In this document: piece after piece, positions 18,383 to 26,373 of the stretch | How positions within the stretch are numbered: position 1 is the first letter of the stretch | Layout of the letters: the number at the start of each line of letters is the position of its first letter | Source of the DNA: Patescibacteria group bacterium | Lineage (GTDB): Bacteria; Patescibacteriota; Patescibacteriia; Patescibacteriales; JAQTRU01 | Direction: 5' to 3' | Length of the DNA: 41,723 bases | Assembly (NCBI GenBank): GCA_028716725.1 | Contig: JAQUPG010000014.1 | Location: 1 to 41,723, forward strand | The notes under the pieces: generated by a model | What the model was told of the DNA's origin: nothing | Seen by the model: only the letters and a program-made list of their open reading frames with translations | Databases searched by the model: none | Made by a program: the position numbers and the translations under genes

Positions 18383-19210
18383 ATGAAAACCATCGTGAGC
18401 CGCCGTTTATCAGTACATCAGGAGCATGAGTTCCTGCAGAAACTGGAGTCTGCTGGCCTCATTGGCAATCTTGCCCAGAGAGTTATTGAATCAAAGGGCA
18501 ATGATCTTGCCGTAAAAGTAGTGAGCTTGGTTCAAAGTGGCAAGTTAGTGCCAACGGCTAGCCAGAGCATAGCTCGCGCAATAATGGGCAATAATTTTTT
18601 TGGAGTGGAGGAGGCCATTAAGCACTTCAGAGTAAATCCGACTAATCAGCAACTCGCCGCTCTTTACGAGATTCCATTTCCCGAAGCGGTGCTCAGGGAA
18701 TTGAAGGATACGCATATTCTTGTAGCGGTATTCCCGCTTTCGATTTTGGAAATCCGCAACAGGGTGGGCTCCAAGTTGTTTTGTAAGCGGTTCAAGAGTA
18801 ATAATGAATCCTTTATGAGAGAGCATGGCGAATTAAGCTGGCAGTTGGTTTGTAAAACCGTGAATTATAATTTGATATGGAAAAGCTGGGAAGAACAATT
18901 GGAGCTTCTGGATGAAGACGATGAAGTGCCAACAGCTCAGGTGATGGTTTATACTATTCTTGGCCGTTACTTAGCTACTGGTGAATGCCTTTGTGAACGT
19001 TATTTTCACCGCACATCTACCATAGATTTTGAAAGCTACAGTAGTGATGTTCGTCGCGTCACCGTTCATTTTCATCCTCATCCTTATGAAGGTATTGCGG
19101 ATTCAGATCCGGGTCTCTCGCTTGAAACTTGGGGTGATTCCGGTGGCTCTAATGAAGTTATTTCGTCCGCTCGGAAAGTCCCGGTAGCAAGAATAAGGCT
19201 TGAGAGATAG
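18383..19210 (+). CDS. Hypothetical protein of a CPR-type family (SD cassette)
   Basis: 275 residues, function unknown. The N-terminal segment (FLQKLESAGLIGNLAQRVIE) is helical, followed by a segment with MGNNFFGVEEAIKHFRVNPT and the conserved-looking TQVMVYTILGRYLATGE-like region; the C-terminus ends SSARKVPVARIRLER. From memory, similar proteins with this segment order recur in many CPR genomes, but I cannot confirm that here. There is no signal peptide or membrane helix. A perfect AGGAGG lies before the ATG, and the gene has its own promoter, structured leader and terminator. Confidence 0.85.
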   Translation: MKTIVSRRLSVHQEHEFLQKLESAGLIGNLAQRVIESKGNDLAVKVVSLVQSGKLVPTASQSIARAIMGNNFFGVEEAIKHFRVNPTNQQLAALYEIPFPEAVLRELKDTHILVAVFPLSILEIRNRVGSKLFCKRFKSNNESFMREHGELSWQLVCKTVNYNLIWKSWEEQLELLDEDDEVPTAQVMVYTILGRYLATGECLCERYFHRTSTIDFESYSSDVRRVTVHFHPHPYEGIADSDPGLSLETWGDSGGSNEVISSARKVPVARIRLER

Positions 19211-19263
19211 CAAATTTGGACGCTTAAGATTTTAAACTTTGTTTTTTGTAAGAAGTATAACAA

Positions 19264-19300
19264 AACCCCCGAAGAGGAAATTATTCTCGGGGGTTTATTT
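19264..19300. terminator. Bidirectional terminator between the 18383 and HAD-like genes
   Basis: AAACCCCCGA/TCGGGGGTTT stem followed on the plus strand by ATTTTTTAT. It serves the two convergent genes. Confidence 0.88.
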
Positions 19301-19318
19301 TTTATGGTGATCTTTCTT

Positions 19319-19765
19319 TTAAAGGTCAAAATGTTTTTCAATTTCGGCCCAAGATTTGACGACGGTGGCGCGGGCGGCGACTTTAGGATATTCTTCCATT
19401 TTTTCCGGGTCGGGTTTAAAGGCTATCGGGTGTATTCTGCTTGAGAAGCGGTTTAATACCTCCGGTCGGTCATCAATCATATGAGTAAGATTTAGCCCGG
19501 CAGCAATTTTTCCTTTTTCTCTGCCTTTTTGGCAGATAATTATGTTTTCAGACAGTAGTCCTATTCTCCTTTGTAAATTTTTTCCCCTAAACCAGTTCCC
19601 CAGTTTAAATGCACCCTGGACTTGGGGGACAGCGGAGATGATATAGATATTTTCCGCTCCGAAATGTTCTATCATTTTCTTGAGAACTCTAAAGGCTCCT
19701 CTCGCTAGGCACATTTGCCCGCGCGGGCGTATAACCCCGCCGACATCCACCCCAATTTTCGTCAT
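19319..19765 (-). CDS. HAD-superfamily-like protein lacking the second motif I aspartate (SD cassette)
   Basis: 148 residues from the ATG at 19765, which has a GAGGAAG SD; the track's 14 extra residues run through the leader. The segments GVDVGGVI, IYIISAVPQ and HMIDDRPEVL correspond in order to HAD motifs I, II and IV. Motif I reads DVG instead of DxD, so the acid/base Asp is missing and phosphatase activity is doubtful. The protein is soluble. Its promoter lies about 150 nt upstream, with a terminator hairpin between promoter and gene. Confidence 0.7.
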   Translation of the reverse strand: MTKIGVDVGGVIRPRGQMCLARGAFRVLKKMIEHFGAENIYIISAVPQVQGAFKLGNWFRGKNLQRRIGLLSENIIICQKGREKGKIAAGLNLTHMIDDRPEVLNRFSSRIHPIAFKPDPEKMEEYPKVAARATVVKSWAEIEKHFDL

Positions 19766-19794
19766 TTTTTCTTCCTCTTTTGGTTGTAAGGTGC

Positions 19795-19833
19795 AAAAAA
19801 TCCGCAATAATCTTGATAGTTGATTGCGGATTT
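19795..19833 (-). terminator. Terminator-like hairpin in the leader of the HAD-like gene
   Basis: AAAAATCCGCAAT/ATTGCGGATTTTTT stem on the minus strand, ending about 30 bases before the HAD-like ATG and downstream of the promoter at 19918-19946. It could be an attenuator, or the end of the upstream glycosyltransferase transcript. Confidence 0.75.
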
Positions 19834-19917
19834 TTAATGATCTGGGAAAAAGATAGTTTAATCTTTTTGATTCAATTATCTTCTCCCCAGAACAGGTTAT
19901 ATTTAATTTTCATTTTT

Positions 19918-19946
19918 ATAATATCATACTTAAATTTTTTTGTCAA
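19918..19946 (-). promoter_or_regulatory. Promoter of the HAD-like gene and its leader
   Basis: Minus strand: perfect TTGACA, 17-bp spacer, TATTAT with an upstream TG. Downstream, the leader carries a 13-codon ORF (MKIKYNLFWGEDN) and a 14-pair hairpin CTGGGGAGAAGATA/TATCTTTTTCCCAG before the terminator-like stem. Confidence 0.7.
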
Positions 19947-19985
19947 ATTTTTATTAAAAAATTGTTTAATTTTAGCCAAAATTTA

Positions 19986-22004
19986 TTATTTTAAATACTT
20001 AAAAATATAAATTTCTCCATCTCCGATTTCGGTCCAGGAATCGGCTTCTAATTTAGCTTCCGCCAGGATTTTAGGGAAAGCCCACCAGTATTTATTCAAA
20101 ACAAAATAACTTTGTTTAACGCCGGCAAGGTCCATGGCCGCATCCATAGTATCTCTGGCCGGTTTTTTGTAAACCATGTCTAAATAATACTGATAAAGCG
20201 CTCCGCCGGTGGGTATGGGGTAAAAATAAATATCGCCCGAATTCCCCTCGCCCCCTTTATCAAGGGGGTAATAATGGCTAAAGCCGAATTCGCGCAAAGC
20301 CGCGGCGCTTACCTGCTGGTTAGCCAGGACTATATAATCGCCGCTGGCGTCATTGGCAATCCAATTTACCGTGGCGATATCATTTTGCCCGGTTGAGTAG
20401 CCGTGAGAATTAAAGTAGCGGTCAAAACGCGGGTAAGAAAGATAAAGAGAAGTAGTAATTAAAATGGCCAGAAAAATAAGAAGGGGGATTTTTACAACTT
20501 TTTTTTGCTCCAAAATTTTTTCCAGCAAGCCGTAAAGAGGGATAATAATGAAGGGAAGAAGAATAATTACAATCAGGGACAGAATTCTTTCCAAATAGTC
20601 GCTTCTTTCATAAGAAATTAAAAAGTTAAAGGGAAGCCGGCTGGTTAAAATATAAGCGACGGCTAAAGAAATCGCAATGATTAAATTTAAAAAATAGATT
20701 TTGCAGTTTTGGCGATTGCGATAGGCGATAAACAAGCCGGACAAAATAAGGATAATGATTATAGTTTTTAGATTAAAAGCGTAAAGGTAGATGAAGTTCA
20801 GAATAAAATTTTCCCGGCCCGGGATAGTAATTTTTTCTAAAATGTCAGACGTGGTTGCGGTTTCGGCCAGGTCGGATGCCCCGCTATTTTTATTAACAAA
20901 ATAAAAGGCCAGGGGCAGAGACAGGCTGGAAAAAATAAAAACTAAAATATAAAAATATTTTTTTAATCTGTCTTTGTTGCTGTGATAAGCGGTTAAGGTT
21001 AAGGCGAAAAAGAGAGCAGGCAGGCCGGCTAAAGGGTGGCAAGCCAAAGATGCTAAAGCGAAAATATAAATAATAGCCAGTTCTTTCCGTTCAGAAACCG
21101 TAAGGCCGTAAAGGATGGCCAGAAAAAGAAAAAGATAAGCTAAGTTTTGCGGAGTGGTGGCGATAAAAAAAGAAAAAGGCAGGACTAAAATCGCTAACGG
21201 TAGTAAAAGATTAACTTTATCATGGCTAAAACATTTTTTTAAAAATTGGAAAATGGCGTTAGGCAGTAATATGGCCGCCAAGGCCGGAACCAATAATTTA
21301 TCCAGCCAGACAATAGGGAGGGCGGTAATTTTATGTAAAATTATAATTAAGCTGTATTGGCCAAGGTAATAAAAGGGTTTGGGATAGACCGCGCCGATTT
21401 TATCGATTAAAGCGGCCGTGGCTTGATGAATAAAAGGGTCAAAGCCGTAGCCGATTTTATAAACAATTACAGCAACAGATAAAGAAAGGAAGCAGTTAAG
21501 ACTAATTAGAAGAAGAAAAATTTTTTTCTGTGGCTGGAAAAGAGCTATGGCAAAGATGAGAATGAGAGTGGCGAGGCCGTAGAAAATGAAAAAATGAGAT
21601 GAAACTACTTCCCAGGGAGAGATAAGGGCAAAAGCAGCTCTGGCTTTAGACAAGGTGTAGGTAGCCAGACAGAAAGATAGGCCGTAGAAAAGAATAGAAA
21701 TAAAAAATAAATAGCCGTTTTTTTTTCGTTCCGGTTTCGGGTATTTTCCCGCCACCTTATAATAAAGTTTATAGTGGGCGGGATCCCGCTGCGGCGGTGA
21801 TAATTTATAATCGTAATCATGATTTTTCTTTTTCAGCTTATAAAGGATAATAATAAAACAAAAGCCGGACAAAGCCAGGCTTATAATAATGCCAATATTA
21901 TTCAGGCGATAGAGGCGGTAAATAGCCGCTCCGAAAAACGAAATCAAGCCGGTCAGGACAGCTAAGAAATACAGGCAGTTTTTTCCAAAGTATTTTTCCA
22001 TCAT
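19986..22004 (-). CDS. Polytopic membrane protein, glycosyltransferase-C-like
   Basis: 672 residues with roughly a dozen or more hydrophobic segments through about residue 510, then a C-terminal soluble domain of about 150 residues. This layout resembles GT-C fold glycosyltransferases (ArnT/PMT-like), which use lipid-linked sugars on the outer face. The first large loop has FDPFIHQATAALID, which could hold the catalytic Asp; this is inference. The C-terminal domain contains an in-frame C-rich hairpin (20251-20268) coding YPLDKGGEGNSGD. It is divergent from another multi-spanning protein. Confidence 0.75.
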   Translation of the reverse strand: MMEKYFGKNCLYFLAVLTGLISFFGAAIYRLYRLNNIGIIISLALSGFCFIIILYKLKKKNHDYDYKLSPPQRDPAHYKLYYKVAGKYPKPERKKNGYLFFISILFYGLSFCLATYTLSKARAAFALISPWEVVSSHFFIFYGLATLILIFAIALFQPQKKIFLLLISLNCFLSLSVAVIVYKIGYGFDPFIHQATAALIDKIGAVYPKPFYYLGQYSLIIILHKITALPIVWLDKLLVPALAAILLPNAIFQFLKKCFSHDKVNLLLPLAILVLPFSFFIATTPQNLAYLFLFLAILYGLTVSERKELAIIYIFALASLACHPLAGLPALFFALTLTAYHSNKDRLKKYFYILVFIFSSLSLPLAFYFVNKNSGASDLAETATTSDILEKITIPGRENFILNFIYLYAFNLKTIIIILILSGLFIAYRNRQNCKIYFLNLIIAISLAVAYILTSRLPFNFLISYERSDYLERILSLIVIILLPFIIIPLYGLLEKILEQKKVVKIPLLIFLAILITTSLYLSYPRFDRYFNSHGYSTGQNDIATVNWIANDASGDYIVLANQQVSAAALREFGFSHYYPLDKGGEGNSGDIYFYPIPTGGALYQYYLDMVYKKPARDTMDAAMDLAGVKQSYFVLNKYWWAFPKILAEAKLEADSWTEIGDGEIYIFKYLK
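20243..20268. repeat. C-rich hairpin inside the 19986-22004 coding sequence
   Basis: CCCCCTT/AAGGGGG around TATC, with an adjacent CCCCTCG arm. It has the layout of one half of the composite palindromes at 1583 and 13697 and is translated in frame. Confidence 0.6.
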
Positions 22005-22033
22005 TTTTTAATCTTAGAGTGGGGCCTATCCTT

Positions 22034-22061
22034 ATCATAGCAGATTTTAAGTTAGATTCAA
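22034..22061 (-). promoter_or_regulatory. Promoter of the 19986-22004 gene
   Basis: Minus strand: TTGAAT, 16-bp spacer, TGCTATGAT extended -10. It mirrors the divergent promoter at 22068-22096. Confidence 0.6.
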
Positions 22062-22067
22062 ATTTCC

Positions 22068-22096
22068 TTGCCATTATTGATGTTTTTTGCTAAGAT
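22068..22096 (+). promoter_or_regulatory. Promoter of the 22111 gene
   Basis: TTGCCA, 17-bp spacer, TGCTAAGAT extended -10. ATG follows 14 bases after the -10. Confidence 0.65.
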
Positions 22097-22110
22097 AAGG
22101 GAATAAAAAT

Positions 22111-23940
22111 ATGGAGAAATTAAAAAAATTTAAAACCTGGGCAAAGAGAAAATGGCCGCTCCTGGCTGTGATAATTTTAGCGGTTATTTTTTTCTTTGGC
22201 GCTTCCAGCTATAACTATTTGACCCAGGCGGACGGGTTTGCGAAATGGTCTTCGCCGGACGAAACCGCCAATTATATTTTTTCTAAACTTTACGGCCAGA
22301 GCGGGCAAATGCAGGTATTTGAAAAATATAATTTGATAAGCGGCGATATAATCCATCCGCGAAGTTTCGGGAGCGCTAATGGCAATTTGAAACCCGTTAG
22401 CTTTTTAGGGATTATTTTAATTTACGGATTTCTGGCCGGCCTAACCAGCTTTAAAATATTGCCGTTTTTAACTCCCGCCTTCGCCGCTCTGGGGATTGTA
22501 TTTTTTTATCTCCTGATTAAAAAACTTTTTGGGCCGCGCAACGGCCTGATTTCGGCCTTCTTGTTGGCGTCTTTCCCGCCTTATATTTATTATTCGGCCC
22601 GGAGCATGTTTCATAACGTTTTGTTTGTCGTGCTCTTGATTTTTGGTTTGTATTTTGGCTTATTGGCGGCCGGGAAAAAATATGGGTGGAGAAAATTGGA
22701 TTTGTTAAACTGGCTTTTTATTGCCTTATCCGGTTTTCTTCTCGGCCTTGCTATTATTACCAGGACTTCGGAATTGCTTTGGCTAGGTCCGATGCTTGTT
22801 ATTATCTGGCTTTTTAATGTTAAAAAAATCGGTTTTACGAAATTAATATTTTTTTTATCGGCTTTATTTTTGGCAATCTTGCCTGTTCTTTATTGGGACC
22901 AAATCCTGTACGGCTCGCCAATGGCCGGCGGTTATCCGGAAATGAACCAGTCAATTGAGACTTTGGTTGAATCAGGCGGAGATTTAGTAAAAGCAACCGC
23001 CGTTGGTAATTTAGCTTATAGCCGGGAAATGTTCAATAAAATAAAAGGCGCTATTTTCCATTTCGGCTTTGCCCCGAGGCAGTCAATTAGAATGCTTTAT
23101 TATTATTTTGCCAACATGTTTCCCTGGCTTTTCTGGCCGGCGGTTTTAGGCGGGCTTTTGTTTTTTCAGAAACTTTTGCGCTGGAGAAAAAGGCATTTGG
23201 TTTATTTGATAGTTTACGGGATTATTTCCGTTATTTTGCTTTTTTATTACGGCAGCTGGATTTTTCACGACAATCCCGATCCTCGCAGTTTCACCATCGG
23301 CAATTCTTATACCCGTTATTGGCTGCCGATTTATCTTGGAGCCCTGCCCTTTGCCAGCTTATTTTTAATTAAATTTACCAAAGCGATATTTCCCGGTTTT
23401 TCCCAAAAATCCGAGTTGGAAAACGGTGGGGGCAACTCCTTAAACAAAGCTGTCTTGCCCGCAATTGGCAACTTCCTAAAAGGCCAATGCAAGCGTTTGC
23501 GCATAATTTTTTTCGTCAACAGCAGCCGGGTAATTCTTATCGCTTTGGTTTATTTTATTTCCATTTCCTTTGTTTTATTCGGCTCGGAAGAAGGCCTGGT
23601 TTATTCCGTAGAGAGCCAGAGAAAATCAAAGTATGAGCTGGAAAGAATTTTAGAGCTGACCGAATCCAATTCTGTTATTATTACCCGTTATCACGATAAG
23701 GTTTTTTTCCCGGAAAGGAAAGTTATTGTCGGCCTGTTTGACGATGACAGCATGAATGCCCGTTACGGGAAATTAATAAATTATTTGCCGGTTTATTATT
23801 ATAATTTTATTTTGCCGGAAAAAGATTTAAATTATTTGAATGAGGAGAAATTAAAAGCAGTGAACCTTATGATAACGCCGGTTGAAAAAATTACGGGAGA
23901 TTTTACTTTGTATGCCTTGGCAAAATATGAACCCCGTTAG
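22111..23940 (+). CDS. GT39-like membrane glycosyltransferase
   Basis: 609 residues with an N-terminal membrane helix, a first extracellular loop containing SSPDETANYIF (the acidic DE pair typical of PMT/ArnT-type enzymes), and about ten further membrane segments, then a C-terminal domain. GT-C enzymes of this type transfer sugars from polyprenyl carriers. A hydrophilic, non-membrane insertion lies near residues 430-465 (ELENGGGNSLNKAVLPAIGN), unlike its surroundings. The final codons (Pro-Arg-stop) lie in the left end of the MITE-like element at 23931. No SD. Confidence 0.8.
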   Translation: MEKLKKFKTWAKRKWPLLAVIILAVIFFFGASSYNYLTQADGFAKWSSPDETANYIFSKLYGQSGQMQVFEKYNLISGDIIHPRSFGSANGNLKPVSFLGIILIYGFLAGLTSFKILPFLTPAFAALGIVFFYLLIKKLFGPRNGLISAFLLASFPPYIYYSARSMFHNVLFVVLLIFGLYFGLLAAGKKYGWRKLDLLNWLFIALSGFLLGLAIITRTSELLWLGPMLVIIWLFNVKKIGFTKLIFFLSALFLAILPVLYWDQILYGSPMAGGYPEMNQSIETLVESGGDLVKATAVGNLAYSREMFNKIKGAIFHFGFAPRQSIRMLYYYFANMFPWLFWPAVLGGLLFFQKLLRWRKRHLVYLIVYGIISVILLFYYGSWIFHDNPDPRSFTIGNSYTRYWLPIYLGALPFASLFLIKFTKAIFPGFSQKSELENGGGNSLNKAVLPAIGNFLKGQCKRLRIIFFVNSSRVILIALVYFISISFVLFGSEEGLVYSVESQRKSKYELERILELTESNSVIITRYHDKVFFPERKVIVGLFDDDSMNARYGKLINYLPVYYYNFILPEKDLNYLNEEKLKAVNLMITPVEKITGDFTLYALAKYEPR

Positions 23941-24036
23941 AAATCTGCGGGGACATCTAAATTTAAATGGGAAAAGTATTTGAAAGATAAATAGTATGGT
24001 TATTGATAAAAAAAATAACAAAATTTCTAACGGGGT
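23931..24036 (+). mobile_element. MITE-like element, copy 1 (supplies miaB start)
   Basis: 106 bp with terminal inverted repeats ACCCCGTTAGAAAT/ATTTCTAACGGGGT. The right 35 bp are almost identical to the second copy at 33272-33378, which has nearly the same length. The left end codes the last residues of the upstream gene and the right end the first residues of MiaB. No transposase is present. Confidence 0.75.
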
Positions 24037-25330
24037 GAAAAATAAAAAGACATATTATATAATCACTATCGGTTGTCAAATGAACAAGTCAGATAGCGAG
24101 AGAGTAGCGGCTTACTTAGAAAAATATGGTTTTAGTTTGGCCAGGAATGAAACTAAGGCGGATTTAGTCGTGCTCACGACCTGCGGGGTGCGGCAAGCGG
24201 CCGAGGACCGAGTTTATGGTTTAGTGGGGGAAATTAAAAGGAAAAATCCAAAAGCGAAAATTGTTTTGACAGGGTGTTTGAGCGAGAGGAAAGACGTAAA
24301 GAAGAGATTGGGTGATAAGGTGGACGTGTGGCTGCCAATATCACAAATTTTAAATTTTAAATTTCAAATTTTAAAGAAAATCCGAAATCCGAAATCCGAA
24401 ATCCGAAATTGCGATTATTTAAAAATAAAACCGAAATATAGTTCAAAGTTTTCGGCTTTTCTAGCCATTGGGAACGGCTGTAATAATTTTTGCGCCTATT
24501 GCGTTGTGCCTTATGCGCGGGGGCGGGAAGTTTATCGGCCGGCTAAAGAAATTTTGGCGGAAGCGAAAAATTTAATAAAGAATGGGTATAGGGAGGTTAT
24601 TTTAATTGCGCAAAACGTTAATTCGTACAAAGACGGAAAAATTAATTTTTCTAAACTCTTGAAAATAGTCAATAATATCCCTGGTGATTTCTGGATAAGG
24701 TTCGCCACCAGCCACCCCAAGGATATGAGCAACGAGTTGATAAAAACCATGACGAATTGTGGAAGAGTCTGCAAGCATATACATCTGCCTGTGCAAGCCG
24801 GAAATGACAAAGTGTTGAAGGCGATGAACCGCAATTATACGGTGGCGCATTATAAAAATTTAATAAAAAACATCAGGCAAGCTATGCCTGAAGCATCAAT
24901 TACTACTGACGTTATCGTAGGTTTTCCGGGAGAGACGAAGAAGCAGTTTAGCAACACAGCTAAGTTATTTAGAAAAATAAAGTTCGATATGGCTTATATT
25001 GCCCGCTATAGCCCGCGTCCGGGAACAGCAGCTTATAAATTAAAAGATGATGTAGCGCCAGAAGAAAAGAAGAGGCGGGAAGAAGAATTAATGAAAATTT
25101 TGCGCAAAACCGCGCTGGAGAATAATGAAAAGTATTTGGGGAAAACCATAGAGGTGCTAATTAGCGGAAAAAATAAAAGAGGGGAGTGGTATGGGTATAC
25201 GGGGACGAATAAAAATGTGAAAATTAGAATTACGAATTACGAATTACGAATTACGAATCTAACAGGGAAGTTCGTGAAAGTTAAAATAACTAAGGTAAGA
25301 GATTTTGGGTTAGAAGGGACTATTGTGTAA
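23996..25330 (+). CDS. miaB: tRNA-2-methylthio-N6-(dimethylallyl)adenosine-37 methylthiotransferase
   Basis: Radical-SAM enzyme adding a methylthio group to i6A37 of tRNA. The UPF0004 N-terminal domain has Cys in GCQMN, TTCGVR and TGCLSE; the radical-SAM CxxxCxxC is CNNFCAYC with VVPYARGRE; a TRAM domain ends the protein. 444 residues. The first 14 residues (MVIDKKNNKISNGV) are encoded by the MITE-like element; an in-frame GTG at 24035 could be the older start. Two heptad repeat tracts are translated: RNPKSEIRN (about residue 130) and RITNYELRITN in the TRAM domain. miaA follows after 9 bp. Confidence 0.97.
   Translation: MVIDKKNNKISNGVKNKKTYYIITIGCQMNKSDSERVAAYLEKYGFSLARNETKADLVVLTTCGVRQAAEDRVYGLVGEIKRKNPKAKIVLTGCLSERKDVKKRLGDKVDVWLPISQILNFKFQILKKIRNPKSEIRNCDYLKIKPKYSSKFSAFLAIGNGCNNFCAYCVVPYARGREVYRPAKEILAEAKNLIKNGYREVILIAQNVNSYKDGKINFSKLLKIVNNIPGDFWIRFATSHPKDMSNELIKTMTNCGRVCKHIHLPVQAGNDKVLKAMNRNYTVAHYKNLIKNIRQAMPEASITTDVIVGFPGETKKQFSNTAKLFRKIKFDMAYIARYSPRPGTAAYKLKDDVAPEEKKRREEELMKILRKTALENNEKYLGKTIEVLISGKNKRGEWYGYTGTNKNVKIRITNYELRITNLTGKFVKVKITKVRDFGLEGTIV
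24381..24410. repeat. 7-bp tandem repeat TCCGAAA inside miaB
   Basis: Four head-to-tail copies of TCCGAAA, translated as KIRNPKSEIRN in the linker between the N-terminal and radical-SAM domains. Confidence 0.9.
25228..25258. repeat. 7-bp tandem repeat ATTACGA inside miaB
   Basis: About four copies of ATTACGA, translated as RITNYELRITN between strands of the TRAM domain. Confidence 0.9.
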
Positions 25331-25339
25331 AGTGGAAAT

Positions 25340-26287
25340 ATGCCAATAAATAACAATAAAATTATCGTAGTTTTAGGCACAACCGCTTCAGGTAAAACTA
25401 AGCTTGGGGTGGATTTGGCGTATAAATTTAACGGGGAAATTATTAGCGCGGATAGTCGGCAGGTTTATAAGGGGATGGACATTGGGACTGGGAAAGACTT
25501 GAATGAATACGAAGTCAAAAGTCAAAAGTCAAAAGTCAAAAGTATCCCGTATCATTTGATAGACGTGGTTAATCCAAATACAAAATTCAGTTTGGCTAAA
25601 TATCAGAAACTGGCGTTTAAGGAGATTGATAGTATTTTAAAGAAAGGTAAGGTTCCGATTATTGTGGGCGGGACCGGTTTGTATTTGCAGGCCGTGGTTG
25701 ATAATTATAATTTAAGCGGGGCTAAGCCGGATAAAAAATTAAGGGGAAATTTAGAGAAAAAAACGGTGCCAGATTTATTTTCGGAACTCAAAAAAATAAA
25801 TCCTAAATTCGCCGAGCGATTGAACGAAAGTGAGAGAAAAAATAAAAGAAGATTGATCCGTTATATTGAGATAATGCAAGATAAGGGGGTTCGACCCCCC
25901 ATAGGGGGTCGAACCCCCAAAGCTGGTCATGACTTTTTTTTGTTGGGCTTAACCTGGCCTAAAGAGGTTTTAAAAGAAAGAATTTATAAAAGATTGATTG
26001 AGAGATTAGAAAAAGAAAATATGGCGGGGGAGGTGGAAAAATTACATAGAGAAGGGGTAGATTGGAAAAGATTGGAAAGTTTTGGTTTGGAATATAAATA
26101 TATTTCTCTATATCTGCAGGATAAGTCGAGTCATGAGGAAATGGTGGAAAAATTAAATATTGCTATCAGGCAATTTGCCAAAAAGCAGATGACCTGGTTC
26201 AGGCGTTGGGAAAAGCAGGGGAGAGAAATTCGTTGGATAAAAGACGGGAAAGAAGCGGAAAAACTGGTAAGGGAATTTTTAAAATAA
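25340..26287 (+). CDS. miaA: tRNA dimethylallyltransferase
   Basis: Transfers a dimethylallyl group to A37 of tRNA, making the substrate of MiaB encoded just upstream. The P-loop GTTASGKTKL is at residues 13-22, followed by ISADSRQVYKGMDIGTGK, YHLIDVVNP, and PIIVGGTGLYLQAV. 315 residues. Two insertions are visible: a KSQKSKVKS tract from a GTCAAAA heptad repeat (about residue 63) and GVRPPIGGRTPK from a perfect DNA hairpin (about residues 183-194). Both lie in surface-loop positions and keep the frame. Confidence 0.97.
   Translation: MPINNNKIIVVLGTTASGKTKLGVDLAYKFNGEIISADSRQVYKGMDIGTGKDLNEYEVKSQKSKVKSIPYHLIDVVNPNTKFSLAKYQKLAFKEIDSILKKGKVPIIVGGTGLYLQAVVDNYNLSGAKPDKKLRGNLEKKTVPDLFSELKKINPKFAERLNESERKNKRRLIRYIEIMQDKGVRPPIGGRTPKAGHDFFLLGLTWPKEVLKERIYKRLIERLEKENMAGEVEKLHREGVDWKRLESFGLEYKYISLYLQDKSSHEEMVEKLNIAIRQFAKKQMTWFRRWEKQGREIRWIKDGKEAEKLVREFLK
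25513..25543. repeat. 7-bp tandem repeat GTCAAAA inside miaA
   Basis: Four copies of GTCAAAA in tandem, translated as VKSQKSKVKS just before the conserved YHLIDVV motif. Confidence 0.9.
25885..25918. repeat. TTCGAC-core perfect hairpin inside the miaA coding sequence
   Basis: Arms GGGGGTTCGACCCCC/GGGGGTCGAACCCCC around CATA, perfectly paired. It is read through in frame. The intergenic counterpart is at 18215-18246. Confidence 0.9.
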
Positions 26288-26314
26288 ACAAGTCTTTTGT
26301 GAAATATTTATACG

Positions 26315-26323
26315 TGCTATAAT
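26315..26323 (+). promoter_or_regulatory. Extended -10 promoter of the 26374 gene
   Basis: TGCTATAAT is a perfect extended -10; a TTGTGA lies 15 bp upstream of the TATAAT. Confidence 0.7.
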
Positions 26324-26373
26324 AATAGTAGCTTAGTTTAATAAAATTAGTTTTTTTGCAAAGGAGGTATACC

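Noticed and set aside
23380-23520. Hydrophilic insertion in the 22111 gene as a frameshift or mobile repeat
   Set aside because: The frame stays open with membrane segments on both sides, and I could not find a second copy in the window.
24381-25543. Possible CRISPR-like array from repeated units
   Set aside because: Units are seven bases long with no spacers and lie within coding frames.
25885-25918. Possible tRNA fragment, since GGTTCGA-like sequence resembles a T-arm
   Set aside because: No acceptor, D or anticodon arms nearby, and the hairpin is a single perfect stem read through by miaA; same for 18215-18246.
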